Source of the DNA: Paraphaeosphaeria minitans
Lineage: Eukaryota > Ascomycota > Dothideomycetes > Pleosporales > Didymosphaeriaceae
Reading direction: 5' to 3'
DNA length: 64,000 bases
NCBI GenBank assembly: GCA_015832175.1
Contig: WJXW01000012.1
Coordinates: 144,001 to 208,000 of the forward strand
In this document: positions 23,331 through 35,947 of the stretch, piece after piece
Layout of the letters: each line of letters opens with the position of its first letter
Position numbering within the stretch: position 1 is the stretch's first letter
The notes under the pieces: model-generated
Told to the model about the DNA's origin: nothing
Databases searched by the model: none
The model's input: the letters and a program-made list of their open reading frames with translations, nothing else
Program-made: the position numbers and the translations under genes

Positions 23331-24649
23331 CTAGTAACTTTTCTTTTGTGTAATAGCCTATATTTATTATACACTTCTCTTTCCTGTTCTTCTCTATCTA
23401 TATAGTTAGCCTTCCCCTATTAGAATAGGTTGTAGGGTAGGTGCGGTATTACTATACAGTAGAGGTCCTGTTTGCACCTACTCTTATGTAAACAGGTAGT
23501 AATAGCTAACCTACTTAGTTTTTACCTTACCTCCTTATATAGTAGCAGAGCTGTATTGTATAATAAGGCTCTTTCTAGGCATATGCCTTATGCGTAAATA
23601 AAAAGTAGGGTGTTAAGTAATGCAATGCTTAGCGCTAGGTCTTAGTAAGTAAGTATAAAAGGATATCTCCTAGCTCTCCTAAACCCTCTCTCCTTTATCC
23701 TACTTTAATGTATATATACCTTCCTCTCTTCTTTTCTTATTCTTTTTAGTATCCTAGTGTTTAGTGGCTAGTACTCTATTACTAGTAAATGTGTATAGCT
23801 TTTTTGTACAATGCTAATTTTTAATAAAACATATATATATACACACACACTTACTATTATATAATAGCTAATAACACTATTAGTCTATTAGGCGCTAGTG
23901 CCCTTACTGCTAGTGTCTTTGTGCTAGTTATTATAGGCTAGACTAGATTACGCATCTAGGTTAACCTCCCTACTAGTTTACCTAGTATAAGGGCCTTTAT
24001 GTAGAGCCTAGTAGTAGACGTATAACAAATCCTCTAGAGTATCTTTATTTTTATTATACAATGCTAATAGGTGTAGGATAAAGAGGCTAGGGTAGCCTAG
24101 ATACCCTTCTAGAATATTATTATGTACATCCTAGTTAGTATAAACCTCTAGCGGTAGGCTGCTCGCGTTATATAATATAAGGGATATTAGTAAGTAGTGC
24201 TTATCTAGTTACGCGGCTAAGTTTAAAATAAGTCTTATACTTACTTATATAGCACTACTAATACTAGTAATTAGGTGTTCCTAGATTATTATATAATTCT
24301 AGGTTATAAGTCTAGATTATACAGTACCTATATATAGAAGTTATATAGTGCTTATTGTAAGCGTTGTGTATAGGGGGGGGTAAATATTTTTGTTATACAA
24401 AGGGGTAGGTAGGCCTAGTCTTAAGATATCTAAATTATTAATATAGAAAATATATTCTTTAATATCTTTATACAATCTCCTGTAATGTGTTCCTTCTCTT
24501 ATAATAAAACTGTAATGTTAAATTAGTAGTAGGGCTTATATAGCCTAAAAATAAATGTGTCTATGCAAAGTTGTAGCAAGTTAGACAGAAGAAAAGAAAA
24601 AATTTTTTTTTTTTTAAAATAGTAAGTAAAATAACAAAAGAAATATTAT

Positions 24650-27600
24650 GTAGTAGAGTAGTTACTCTATTGTACAGTCCTTGTTAATTCTATTTACTAA
24701 AGCCTTAATAGTAATGTGTAGTTTATTTATTAAGATTAGTGTTTAGAGTGCCTAGTTAGGTGCTTTCTTTATATAAGTATTAGCAGGATTATTTTTGCTA
24801 TTAATCTACCTAATCTTTATAATTTCCTATTTTTCGTACAACTCCCTAATTAACATAATGTTAATTATAAGGCGTTTTTTATTTATAGTGCCTAGTCGTA
24901 TAAGGCATTTGTATAGGGATTTTAAGTTAGTATAAACTATAATAGGAATTAGAAGGATCTAAAGTGTTTATATAATCTATTAAAGTGTTGTGCTTAATAT
25001 AATTATATTATTAAAACTGCCTACTAGACTGTACAATTTGCTTACTAGAACACTTCTAGTTACTCTTTTACACTTTACTAAGTTTTAGTAGATAATATTA
25101 CTATAGATCTTAAAGTCCTAAGTTGTTGTGCGATGTTTCTCTACTAGCATAATAATAAAGCTAAGCTGTAAGCTTAGGTCTCTATTATTAGTAAAAGAGC
25201 TATCTATAAAGATAAATAGCTTCGTGCGACCTAGGTTAAGTAGAATAAATTTTAGTCCTCTTTATATATTCTAAATTTACTAGTTTAAACGTATATTTAG
25301 TGCCTTAATATCTTCTTCTATTAGTACTATTGTTTACGTAGTAATAGACAGGTTAAATGTTACTTCTAGTTAGTAAACTAAAGAGATATATACACCTCTT
25401 ACTTATTATATAATATATTAGTGTGCAGCGTCTTTGTCCTAGGGATTAATTATATAAAGGCTTTTAGCCTGTCCCTTTTATTCTAGGGTAATAATACCCT
25501 AAATAAGTTAGATTTTGCCTCTATTAAACTTAATTACCCTATTTTATATTAAGACGCTTTTATTCTTTATACGAAACTTTATAGTATAGAGCTGCTTTTT
25601 TTCTTATTATATAAAGCTTTCTATAACTATACTAAGGGTGTTATTAGTCTAGAGTCTAGTAATACTAAACATCTTAGGTCCCTTCTCTATAATAAGTAGG
25701 TATAAGTTATACGTTAACACATGTATTCTTAGTTTCTCCTTATAGTAGTTGTGGTATATCTTAAACTAGTAGAGACCTAATTCCGCTGCGCTATATAGAG
25801 GTCGTACAACTTATAGAATTATGTTTAGTAGGAAGAAATTGCGCATTTCTGCTAGTAGTTAGGGGGTATAATATGCGAAGAAGTTTGTTAGTAGACTATA
25901 TATAGGCCTAAGTAATGTCCCTAAGCTTAATGTGTATATTATATAACTAAATTAGTGTTATAAAAAAAGCTAATAGCAACCTCTAGCTTATACGCTAGAT
26001 AGTAGGGGATTATATAAAAATCTCCTCTTTTTCTTTATCTAAATAGCTAGTAAAGATAAGTCTTAATTTTTTATATAATTAGGTTGTCTTGCCTTTAATC
26101 TCTTATACAAGACGTAGGTTAAAGATATAGCTAGGTTATTTATTAGGGTTGTATAATAAGATCTTAAAAGTGCTATTAGTAATAAGGGTATTTATTTCTA
26201 CTACATCTAATTCTTTAAAGGGCTAGCTAGGTATAGTAATAACGCTATCTACACAAAACTTTAGTGTAAGCTTAAAGTTATCTTTTTCTTTTTAAGTAAT
26301 AAACTAGGTGTTTAGTCTTCCTAATCTTTGTTAAGCTTTACCTAATTATACAACTATAGTAGTTTAGTCCTTCTTAGGTCTTCCCTTTGGCCTTAGCTTT
26401 AGAGCTTTAATTTATACAGCTATAAGAGTATCTATATCCTGTAGTTCCTATATGCTGTTTTTAGTTGCGTAATAGTATAGTTTAACCTATATGTAGCGTA
26501 GTTTTAGAGGTCTATTTTTAAGCTCTAGGATAATATCTCTTCCTTTAATACTTTTAATCTTATATAGTTCTTACTATCCCTTCTTTTCTCTCTAGGCTAT
26601 AACTTTAGAGCCTAGTAGGAGTGTAAGGGTTCTATGCAATAATAGGCTATTTCTAGTGTTAATTATATAAGTAACTTTAACTTTAGCTCTATCCTTTTTA
26701 AGCATTTTTATTACTTTCTAAACTACATTAGCTTAGGCGATTAGTTCTAGTAAGGGTAGAGAGTCTTTATTAATTCTTAGATAGGCACTAAAGACTAGGA
26801 GGGTAGGTACTATACTATTAGGCCTAGTTATATTATTTAGTGCCTTTACTGCTATCTATAGCACTATTTTATTATCTATATAACTATTAATCTTAGCTCT
26901 TAGGATATTATACGCTTAGCGTAGTAGTGTATATACTCTTTTAATCTTACCTATAGCCTAGTGTGCCTCTACTAGCATTTGCCTACATTCTGCCCCAACT
27001 ATCTTCGCACAATTCTAAAACTTATTAGAAGTAAAGTTAGTTCCTAGGTTATAAATAATATAATCTAGTGGGTCTTAGTATATATTAATCTAGCATCTTA
27101 TTAAGGCATTCTAGGTGTCTTGTGTAGTTATTAATCTTAGGAATTAGGCTACCTAAAAGGATGTGTCTATATTAATAATATATAGGATATCCCTTTCACT
27201 AATTTATATAATATTAATAATAATTTTATAGTTAAAGTATAGGTTATCTTAGATAGAGAACTTAAAGCGTCTTAGCGCTTAGTTATATAACTAGTAGTAG
27301 TAATAGAACTTTTTTACTTCTTCTAGTATAGAGCTCTCTACTTTATGCCCTACCTAAGTAAGAAGCTTATATAGTCTTTCTATCTAAGGGTGTCCAAAAT
27401 AGTAGTGTAGGCGTTAGAGTTCTATCTCTATAAAGAAAAGAGCTAATTCCTTATTACTAAGGTTAAAAAAGGGGTAACCCTACTTTTATATAACTAGGAC
27501 TATTATACTGTTCCTTTATATAATAATATCTAGGATGTTATTAAAGTATACCCTAAGTCTATTAGCATCTACTAGCAATAGCAGGAATAGTGTTAAAGAG

Positions 27601-28930
27601 TTAAGGATATAGTAAGTTACTATTCCTATAGGGTTAGTAATTTATATAGTGCCTAGAGATATTTAGGAACCCTATCCTCTAAAGCTAATATTAGTAGATT
27701 CTAGTAACTAGTCTACTTTAGTAGTTAGGTTTTTGTGTAAGTAGGTAGTAAGCTAGTCCTTTCCTACTATAAACACTTATATAGCGCCTATATCCTAGAG
27801 TTCTCCTTAGTACTTTATATAATACTAACTAGCTAGAGTAAATAGTTATGTAGGTTCTTCTATATTCTTATTATCCTTACTATGTTAGATGTCTTTACTA
27901 GTTATATAATAAAGGTAGGTAGTAGAAGTAAAGTATAAAGTAGCCTTTTGTGCTTCTTCTTTATTACTCTATTAGTCTTATTTATCTTCCTCTTTTTTTA
28001 TGTAATAGTCTTCTTCCTCTAGCTCTCCTTTAAAGTTAAGGATGTATACTTATACATCTATAGTAAAGGGTTTATGTTTATAGAAGTTAGTATACAATAA
28101 CATATATTACCTTTTAGCTTACTAGGTATCCTTTAGTAAATAGTTAGTAGACTAGTATTCTTCTTTATAGTATATGAAGTATTTCTACTTTATGTAAGAG
28201 CTTAAACTTCTAAAGTTATCTCTTTTTTTTAGTCTAAAGGTTAATCTACCTCTAGAGGGGCCAGATCCTCTTATGCGATTAGGATTATTATATTATTAAT
28301 TAGTGTAGTACACCTCTTTACTATCTTAGAAGAACTATAACTTCTTCCTATTTTTAGTAACTTAAAGTAACGTATAAAGGTCGCTAAGTAAGCCTTTTAC
28401 TATATTTTTAGAGTTAAATATAGCTTATTTAAGGTTAGGATAGCTGCGGCATACTTATATAATAGTAGTGTGTAGTTATAATTTACTACTAAAGCCTTGT
28501 CTAAGAGCCTTTTAGGCTAAAGTAAGCTTATTAATTATTACTTCTAGGGCCTTATATAATATAGCAGCTAGATTATCTCTTTTATAGCGTTTAAAGGTAA
28601 GAGTGGTCTAGTTTATCTAGTACTAATTATAATTAACACTAGTATTAAAGTGCCTATTTAGTCTGTTGTACAATTTATCCTATAGAAGTCCTAGTCTAAT
28701 ATTGTGTAGGTAGTAGGTACTTGCATAATTAGAAAGGATTCCTAGGAAAATGTTTATATACTAGTCCTATAGTATGCCTAGCCTATAGTATAGTTCTCTA
28801 AAGACTTTTACCTTATCTACTAAGATATTATACAGCCTACTAGTGTAGTTATTCTCTTTACTCTAAGCCTTCTAAAAGAGAATAATCTTGTCTAGCTAGA
28901 TATAAGTATAATCTCCTAGTCATTAAGGAG
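24650..28930 (-). pseudogene. Copia-2 gag-pol relic
   Basis: It is the mirror image of the Copia-1 coding block. RNase H covers about 24,760-25,260, RT about 25,360-26,230, integrase about 26,760-27,420 and gag about 27,960-28,930. It carries stops throughout, at Gln/Trp-like positions. Coordinates were placed by alignment to Copia-1 landmarks such as the A/T homopolymer at 24,598-24,615, so the limits are approximate. Confidence 0.85.
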
Positions 28931-29935
28931 ACTAGGAGTGTCTAGCCTCTTTGTACAATGTGGTTTGTTAGGCAAAAGTAGTCTAGGTTTTAGGCTACTA
29001 CTACTAGTGTGGCTCTATATATAGTGTCTTTGTCCTCGTATATATAGGGATAGGCCCTAGCTGTGCTTTATATGTATATGCATTACCTGTAGATAGTATA
29101 GGTTATATTATTAGGATTGTGCGAAGCAGTTTAGGTTACAGTTATAGTGTTATTATATAAAGGGTCTATAGCTTATAGTTAAGCTGTAACAGTTTAAAGA
29201 GTTTCTTTATATAGGTGTCCTTTATTATAGAATTAGTAGCGATAAAGCCTTTCTTTATAAGAAAAGTAATAAGCTCTCTTCTTATTATATAACTAATCTT
29301 ATTAAAAGTTTTTTCTTTTTAGTTATTAAAATTTTTAGTAAAAAAAGAGATTACCTCTTTACTTTTAAGGCTGCTTACGCGATATTGCGCGATTATATAT
29401 ACTATATAAGTGTTTAGCTATTTTAGAAAAGGGGGTAGGTGGCTATATAGATCTACTCTATCTATCTAGTACTTTTATACGATCTCTCCTCTTAAGGTAA
29501 TAGCCTTAATGTTTATTACTTCCTCTACTTATTAAAGCTATATTGCTTTGTCTTCTTACTAAAGAGGTAGTATTAATTATTACGTAACGTCTTTAGGTTA
29601 TAGTTCCTTTAGGAAGTCTCCTAGTCTTAAGGCTATATTATTATTATCTTTCTTAGTTGTGCGACGTGTCTGCGTTTAGTTGTCGCTAGTTTAATTGTAT
29701 AACGTGTTTTTTAGGATTATAAATGTGCTCACTATCTCCTTTCTTTTCTATAGAATAGCTTAGACTAGATTATGCGACTCTTTACAGATGTGTGCGCTTT
29801 ATTTCTACTTATTATATAATCCAAAATTTAATCTCTAGTAAAGGTAATAATATAGAGCCTACGTATCTAGCTTATAGGGCGCTCTGTCTTTAGACCTTGC
29901 TAGTTTATAGTTAATTAGAATTAACCACTAATTAG

Positions 29936-30173
29936 TATTAGTTTGGCTTAATCTGCAATTAAGTATTTAAGGGTTAATAGTATACTATTGTGCAAAGGGT
30001 AAGAAGTAGGTTTAATTAATTACGTCTAGTCTATTGTACAAAGGGGCACTAAGGGCTTTATAAAGTCTCTGCCTCTTAGCGCTAACCTAAGTAGTGGGTC
30101 CTTGTGCGGGTCCCTATAGGTAGGTAGGCCCTTACTTTACCTAGTGCTACTTATACGATAAACTATACGGACA
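29936..30173 (-). repeat. 5' LTR of Copia-2 (238 bp)
   Basis: Plus-strand ends are TATTAGTTTGGC and AACTATACGGACA. TSD AGTAC follows at 30,174-30,178. The minus-strand leader after the LTR starts CTAATTAGTGG, as in Copia-1. Confidence 0.93.
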
Positions 30174-30184
30174 AGTACGTAATA

Positions 30185-30204
30185 TTATCCCCTCCCTTTC
30201 TATT
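30185..30204 (-). other. Polypurine tract of Gypsy-C2
   Basis: The minus strand reads AATAGAAAGGGAGGGGATAA, ending exactly at the 3' LTR edge (30,184). This is the expected plus-strand priming site for reverse transcription. It independently fixes the LTR border and the polarity of C2. Confidence 0.8.
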
Positions 30205-30221
30205 CTTTGTTCTAAAGAATT

Positions 30222-30740
30222 ATGCCTACTAACTATAATTCTATAAAGTGTTATTACAACCTTATTTTTACTATTAAAAACTATAAAGTAGTTATAGTAT
30301 TAAAGTGCTTCTTCTATAAGTTACACTCCTATATTTATAAAGTCTACGTTAGCTTAGGGAAGTATAGTAAGTGTTAGAAATAAGGCTTAAAGTGTAATAT
30401 AGCTATTACTAAGAATAAGTTCTTATAGTTAATTACTAAAAAGAAGAAGTTAAAGGCGCAAATATTAGAGGCGTAAAAAGAATAGAATATAGTGTTTAAG
30501 GCCCTATGTGTAGCGCGCGTAAAAGAGAATTAGTTAGTAAAATAGTTAGCGTAGAATAAGAAGCGTGCTAGTAAGGTTATTATAATAGAGAGTGCTACTC
30601 TAGTAGAGCTAAAGTTAGAGGAGGATTTAGCTTATCCTACTTAGCCTATTAGTCTAGCTAAACTTAGCACGTCTATATAGTTAGTAATAGATAACCTACC
30701 TTCTAAGTTCTAGAATAATGCTTTAGTATTACTGTTTTAG
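30222..30740 (+). pseudogene. Antisense accessory frame of Gypsy-C2: Cys-motif plus coiled-coil protein, decayed
   Basis: An ATG at 30,222 opens a 172-codon frame to the TAG at 30,738-30,740, on the strand opposite to gag-pol and convergent with the chromodomain end. The roughly ten internal stops are all TAG or TAA, as Gln/Trp decay gives. Residues about 29-65 hold Cys/Tyr pairs (KCFFY, then KYSKC-x-K-x-GLKC), read as a former zinc-binding C-x2-C type motif. Residues 70-125 are rich in Lys, Glu, Ala and Leu (KKKKLKAQILEA), likely a coiled coil. An acidic tail follows (ELKLEEDLAY). It resembles small proteins often found beside fungal gypsy elements (Cys cluster, then a charged helix); this is recollection, not a search result. 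No known function. Confidence 0.6.
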
Positions 30741-30752
30741 GTAAGTCTATTA

Positions 30753-33700
30753 ATAGAATTCTTTAATTTTTTGTTAACAGTTTTCTAGGTAGTTCTTTAG
30801 TTCCTAAGTATTTTTGCTATGTAGGTATCCTTTCTATTTAATAAGGTATATATTACTATACTAATTATATTCTAGAATTTTTTTAACCTTAAATTTATTT
30901 TCTTCTTTAGTTCTGTAGTAGAAGGTAGTTCTAACTAGTGTATTAGGGTCTGCTAGTTCTAGTAGTAATACGTGGAATACTAGGTGTATCTTTGCATTCA
31001 GTAGTAGTTCTAACTTATAGTTTACTAGTAATATTTGCTTAGAAATGTAGAATAGTCTAACCTTAATATAATCTAGTTTCTTGTGTTTTTTCTTCTAAGT
31101 TTAAAAGTTCTTTATAAGCAGATATACTTTATCCCTTTTCTTTAACTAAGGTGCTATTTTTTATTTTCTATTTTAATATAAAATTAATTACTACTAAGCT
31201 TTTTTAAGATTTTCTTAAAGTTATTAGTGTATTTTCTTTATATTTTCTGCTATATCTATAGCTTCTTTTGCTTTAATTGTTGTAGGAAATTGTTAATTAA
31301 AGAGATGTAGGTGTCTTCTATAGTTTACATAGAATAGTGTGTATTCTAATACTACTAATACTTTGTTATTATAGGCTAACTGTGCTATAAGTAGTAATAA
31401 AATCTAGTTATTTTTCTAACTATTATAGTAGATGCGTAGGTACGTTTCTATAGTTTAGTTCGTACGTTCTGTCTGTCCATCTATTTATAGATAGTAAGCT
31501 GTTAATAGCTTTTGTTTCGTTCTAAGTAGTGCTATAAGCGTTATCTAATAATTTAATATAAACAGCTTGTCTCTGTCGCTAATAATTATTTTTAGGATTC
31601 TATAGTGTCTAATTAGTTAGTCTAGAATAAGAAAAGCGAGTTCCTTTACTATTATTCTTTTAAAATATAAAATAAGCTTAATATACTTAGTTAGTTAGTA
31701 GACTATTACTAGTATACTGTTGTATTTAATTCCTGTTGTTAGATTCTTAGAATTTAGAATTCCTGTAACAAAATCTATAGCAATGTCTTCCTATAGTACT
31801 ATTAGTATTCTAATTACTTACATCTCTCTATATTTTAAGATATATACTATGTTTGTTTCTTTAGTATTCTATACATTTGTAGATATAAGTTATTATAGCT
31901 TCCTTAATTCCTTTAAAGGTGTAATTCCTTTAGATAAGTTCTATTATTTTTGTGATACCTAGGTGTCTGTATATAGGGTTGTTGTAGTATTATTAGATAA
32001 TCTTAGTCTATAGATGTTCTAGAACTTCTTAGTTAATTACTAAAAGTTAATTTAGTTCTACTATTAGCTCTAGAGATTTATCTTTGGCTTTGTAAAAGAT
32101 TGTAAAGAAAGTTTTTACCTTTTCTCTTACTAGATTACTTTATTAGCTAAGAGCGTCTACTCTACTATTTTCTTTTCTAGCTATATAGATAATTTTAAAC
32201 TTATACTGCCTAGTAGTCTGTGACTATCTTTATTATTATAGCGTAAGTTCTTTTGTTATCGTGAACCTTAGAAGGTTTTTATAATCTATATAGATTTCTA
32301 GTATTAAGTAACTAAGTGCGTAGATCCTCTAGTGCTTTAAGGCTTTAATAATAGCGTAGAGTTCTTTGTTATATATATTATATTATGTTTTAGCGTTATT
32401 AAATTTGCATAAGTAGTAGGCAATTAGGTGCTATTTACTATTATATTCTTATTTAGCGTAGGCGCCTAGCGTAAGATTGCTAGCGTCTATTTTAAAGCGT
32501 AGTAGTTTATCGCTTCTGAAATAAATAAGGATAAGTTCTATAATATATACTGTCTTAAGGAGTTAGAATAACATTCTATACTTATCTGTCTATTTAAAGG
32601 GTACGTCCTTTTTTGTAAAATTTATTAAAGGTATTATAACCTTTGCGTAATCTTAGATAAATTATTAGTTAAATCTATAGAATTCTAAGAATTCTTAGAT
32701 GTTCTTAGCTATCTTTAGTATTAGCTAGTTTTTAATATATCTAACTTTACTTAGTGCTATCTTAATTCCTTCTATAGTAATAATATGTCCTAGGAATTTA
32801 AATTATTTAACGTTAAACTTATATTTCTTAAGTTTAATGCGAAGGTATACTTTATCTAGTGCTTCTAGTACTATCTGTACATACTTAGTGTAGTCTGATT
32901 TGTTTTTAGAAAAGATAAGGATATTGTCCATATACGTAATAATAAATATATTTAGATATTTACAGAGTACGTTATTAATAAGCGCTATAAAAGCTGCTAG
33001 TGCGTTTGGAAGTTTAAAAGGCATAACTTTATATTTAAATAGTCTATAGCGTAATTAAAATGCTGTTTTCTATTCTTTACCTTTCTTAATTTATATAAGG
33101 TGGTAACTATCTCTTAGATCTATTATTATAAATATCTTAGCTTAAGATAGTTAATCTTATAGCTCTGTAATGTTTAGTAGTAGATATTAGTTCTTTATTA
33201 TTATATTATTAAGTTATTAGTAGTTAACGCATAGTCTGTCTAATCTATCCTTTTTCTTAATAAATATAAAAGGGCTTATTACTAGTGACTTTAATAGTTA
33301 TATGTATCCTTTCTTAAGGTTTGTCTTAATAAAATTACGTTCTTTAAGGAGTTCTTCTTCTATCTTACTATATAGTGGTCTAAAGGGTGGCGTCTTCTCT
33401 TTTTTTAGGTCTATTATAAGATCCTAGGGTTAATGTTCTAGTAGGTTTGCTTTTCCTTTCTTTTCTATAAATATATGTGTCTATTTCCTATACTCTCTTA
33501 GTAAAGTAAGAAGTGTACTATTGTTCTCCTTCTTACACTTCTTAATCTAGTAGTTCCTACTAGCGTCTACTAAGGTGTGCTTCTATTTTTTAACTATCTA
33601 TTATAGTATTATATTATTAATAACTCCCTTATCTACTATTATTTTTAGTTAATATATAGGCTTTGCTTATAATACATAATTACAGCGTTTAAATAATATT

Positions 33701-35893
33701 TTCTTTGTACCCTAGTTAATCTGCGGGTTATATATTGTTAACTAAGATAATTCTAAGACTAACTTATACTTAGATCCTAGTAAGATATCTAAGGTAAGTT
33801 TCTCTCTATATCCTTAGACTATTATTATAGTAGTAACCTCCTAGTATATCTAAGGTGTCTTAGGCATTAGGGATCTATTTGTAATATAGATAATATAGGG
33901 TACTTTTTTCTCTAATATTATAAGTCCTACTTGTCTTACTATCTAATAAGATATAAAGTTCTTTCCCACTTCTAAGTCTATAAGAGCTTAAGCCTATATT
34001 TCTTTAAGCTATACTAGTAGCTTAACTAATACTATACTTACTATAGTATTTAATTTAATAAAGGCGTTTTCTTATCTAAGTTTAGGCCTAAAAAAGATAT
34101 CTGTTTATATAGGTTATAGTTAAGTTCTAGTGCCTAGTATACGTTTTTAAGTATCTACTTTTATTATTATTCTTAAGTATATAGCTTGTGTAGATTATCT
34201 TCTTCTTCTTCCTATAAGGATATTCTTCTGTTTTTCCTCTCGCAGTCTTTACTATTCCTATATACTAGTTAAATTAGTAGCTCTATTGTTACTTCTTACA
34301 TAGGGTAGTTTATAAAGCTGTCTAAACGTTTAGCTATATAGTAGTATTTATAGTCTTAGTTTAGACACATATACTAGTATAGTTATATATAGTCTCTATT
34401 AATAAGCATGTTACAGCATTTATTACCTTTTAGTATAAAGTAAGGAAAGTATTTTACTTATTATTTATCCTAGAGGTGTTTATTATAAGCTATAATAGGG
34501 TAGTCTATCTATATCTATCTATAGCGCAGTTTCCTTCTAGGTTATTTTTTATTCTCTTTTTTCTTTGCCTTATGTTGTGCACATATTGGTTCTTTGTAAT
34601 ATATCTATATATAGAATTAGTGTGTAGGATTTTAGTAGTCTAGGTAGTACTTTAGTACATAGTCTAACTTCTTATTTTTATAGGGTTATATTCCTTTTAG
34701 TGCCTAGTAGGGTTCTATATAGTCCTAAATATTTAGTTTGTACTTAGGTAACATAGGGTTATCTTCTTCCTGCCTACTTTATAAGTAAGGAGTATAAGAT
34801 CTTAGTATCTCTTCTATATCTTCTATATTATAGTATACGTTAGAGTTGTCTTCTAGATCTTTGTATAGTCATAAGTTAGGTAAATCTAATTACTTACTTT
34901 ACTCTAGTGTAACGTATTATTAACTAAATAGCGTTATAACAACTTTCTATTCCTTCTTAGGTTCTTAGTCCTTAATAGTTAGTAAATTTAACTTAGTTTA
35001 ATAGACTTTGTTTTTTAATCTATAGTTTCTAGCTATATAGTCTAGTTTGCCATATATAAAGTATTTATAGGTCTTCGTTATTAGTTATTAACTTCTATTA
35101 GAGACGCGTTTATTAGGCTACTTAGGGCCTATCCTTCCTCCCTTTTCTTTACTTATATAGTTAAACTAGACATCTTCTATTAGTTCGTATCTCTAGTAGT
35201 TCCTTCGCTGTTACTTTTAGACAATTCTAATAGGGTTCTTATAAACTACTTCTACTAGTTATCTAAAGCTTATTACTTTAGGGTTTTAGTAGAGCTCCTA
35301 TTATAGTAAAAACTATTCTTTATTAATTCTAATAGTTTCTTTATATAGTTCTTTAAGATTAGTAATTTGTGCACTACTATATAAGAGTTCCTTATATAGT
35401 TTCTATTTAAGTCCTTATTTATACATATCCTAAAGAGATTCATTATTCCAGTTAAGTTGTACAGCGTATCTGCGAAACTTAGCTATATACTTAGCTACTA
35501 ATTATTTCTAAGTTATAGTCTAAATCTTTGCTTTTGTAATAGAGTCCTTATTAGTAATCCTAAAGAGTTATTTAAGGTATTTTTTAAAGTTATTATAATT
35601 TTTAATAATATTAACTGCATTAGGGTGTTTATTTACATAATTATTGTTATTATTATTGTAGTCTATTCCTAGGTAGTTTTTAAAGTAGGGATAGATCTAT
35701 AATTCTATATCTTTTTACATATATATTACTGTGAAGATAACTTTTTTCTTATCTTTAAGGGATTTATTTAAGTTAAAGAAGTAGAGGTCTAACTAGAGAA
35801 CTTAGACGTTAGTTTAAAATCGTTCGCTAAAGTAGAGATTAGGTTTATATACCTTACTACTATCCTTTATAGGAGTAATCTTAGCAGCACCTA
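30753..35893 (-). pseudogene. Gypsy-C2 gag-pol-chromodomain relic
   Basis: It mirrors C1. The chromodomain covers about 30,760-30,890, integrase about 31,180-32,050, RNase H about 32,130-32,580, RT about 32,480-33,400 and gag about 34,780-35,893. The stretch 32,803-33,024 is still open for 73 codons and reads PFKLPNALAAF and YMDNILIFSKN, the RT palm with YMDN for YxDD. The zinc knuckle near 35,023-35,064 reads YFIYGKLDYIARNY, with all Cys and the His changed to Tyr, so more decayed than in C1. Confidence 0.88.
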
Positions 35894-35947
35894 AAGCTGT
35901 AGAAGAGGTAGGAGTTTATAAAGTACTTATATTAAGGGTGTTTAAGA

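Larger units (their letters stand above)
23093..30173 (-). mobile_element. Copia-2: full-length Ty1/copia element on the minus strand
   Basis: The element is 7,081 bp with two 238-bp LTRs and a perfect TSD, AGTAC (23,088-23,092 and 30,174-30,178). It is the same family as Copia-1, with all gag and pol blocks in mirror order. It landed 6 bp from the edge of the Gypsy-C2 3' LTR, so it is younger than C2. It is also heavily RIP-mutated, so RIP continued after this insertion. Confidence 0.95.

Noticed and set aside
31720..31962. 80-codon open frame on the plus strand
   Set aside because: It lies on the strand opposite to the Gypsy-C2 integrase and has no Cys motif, promoter or conservation in C1. 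It is an AT-rich shadow frame.
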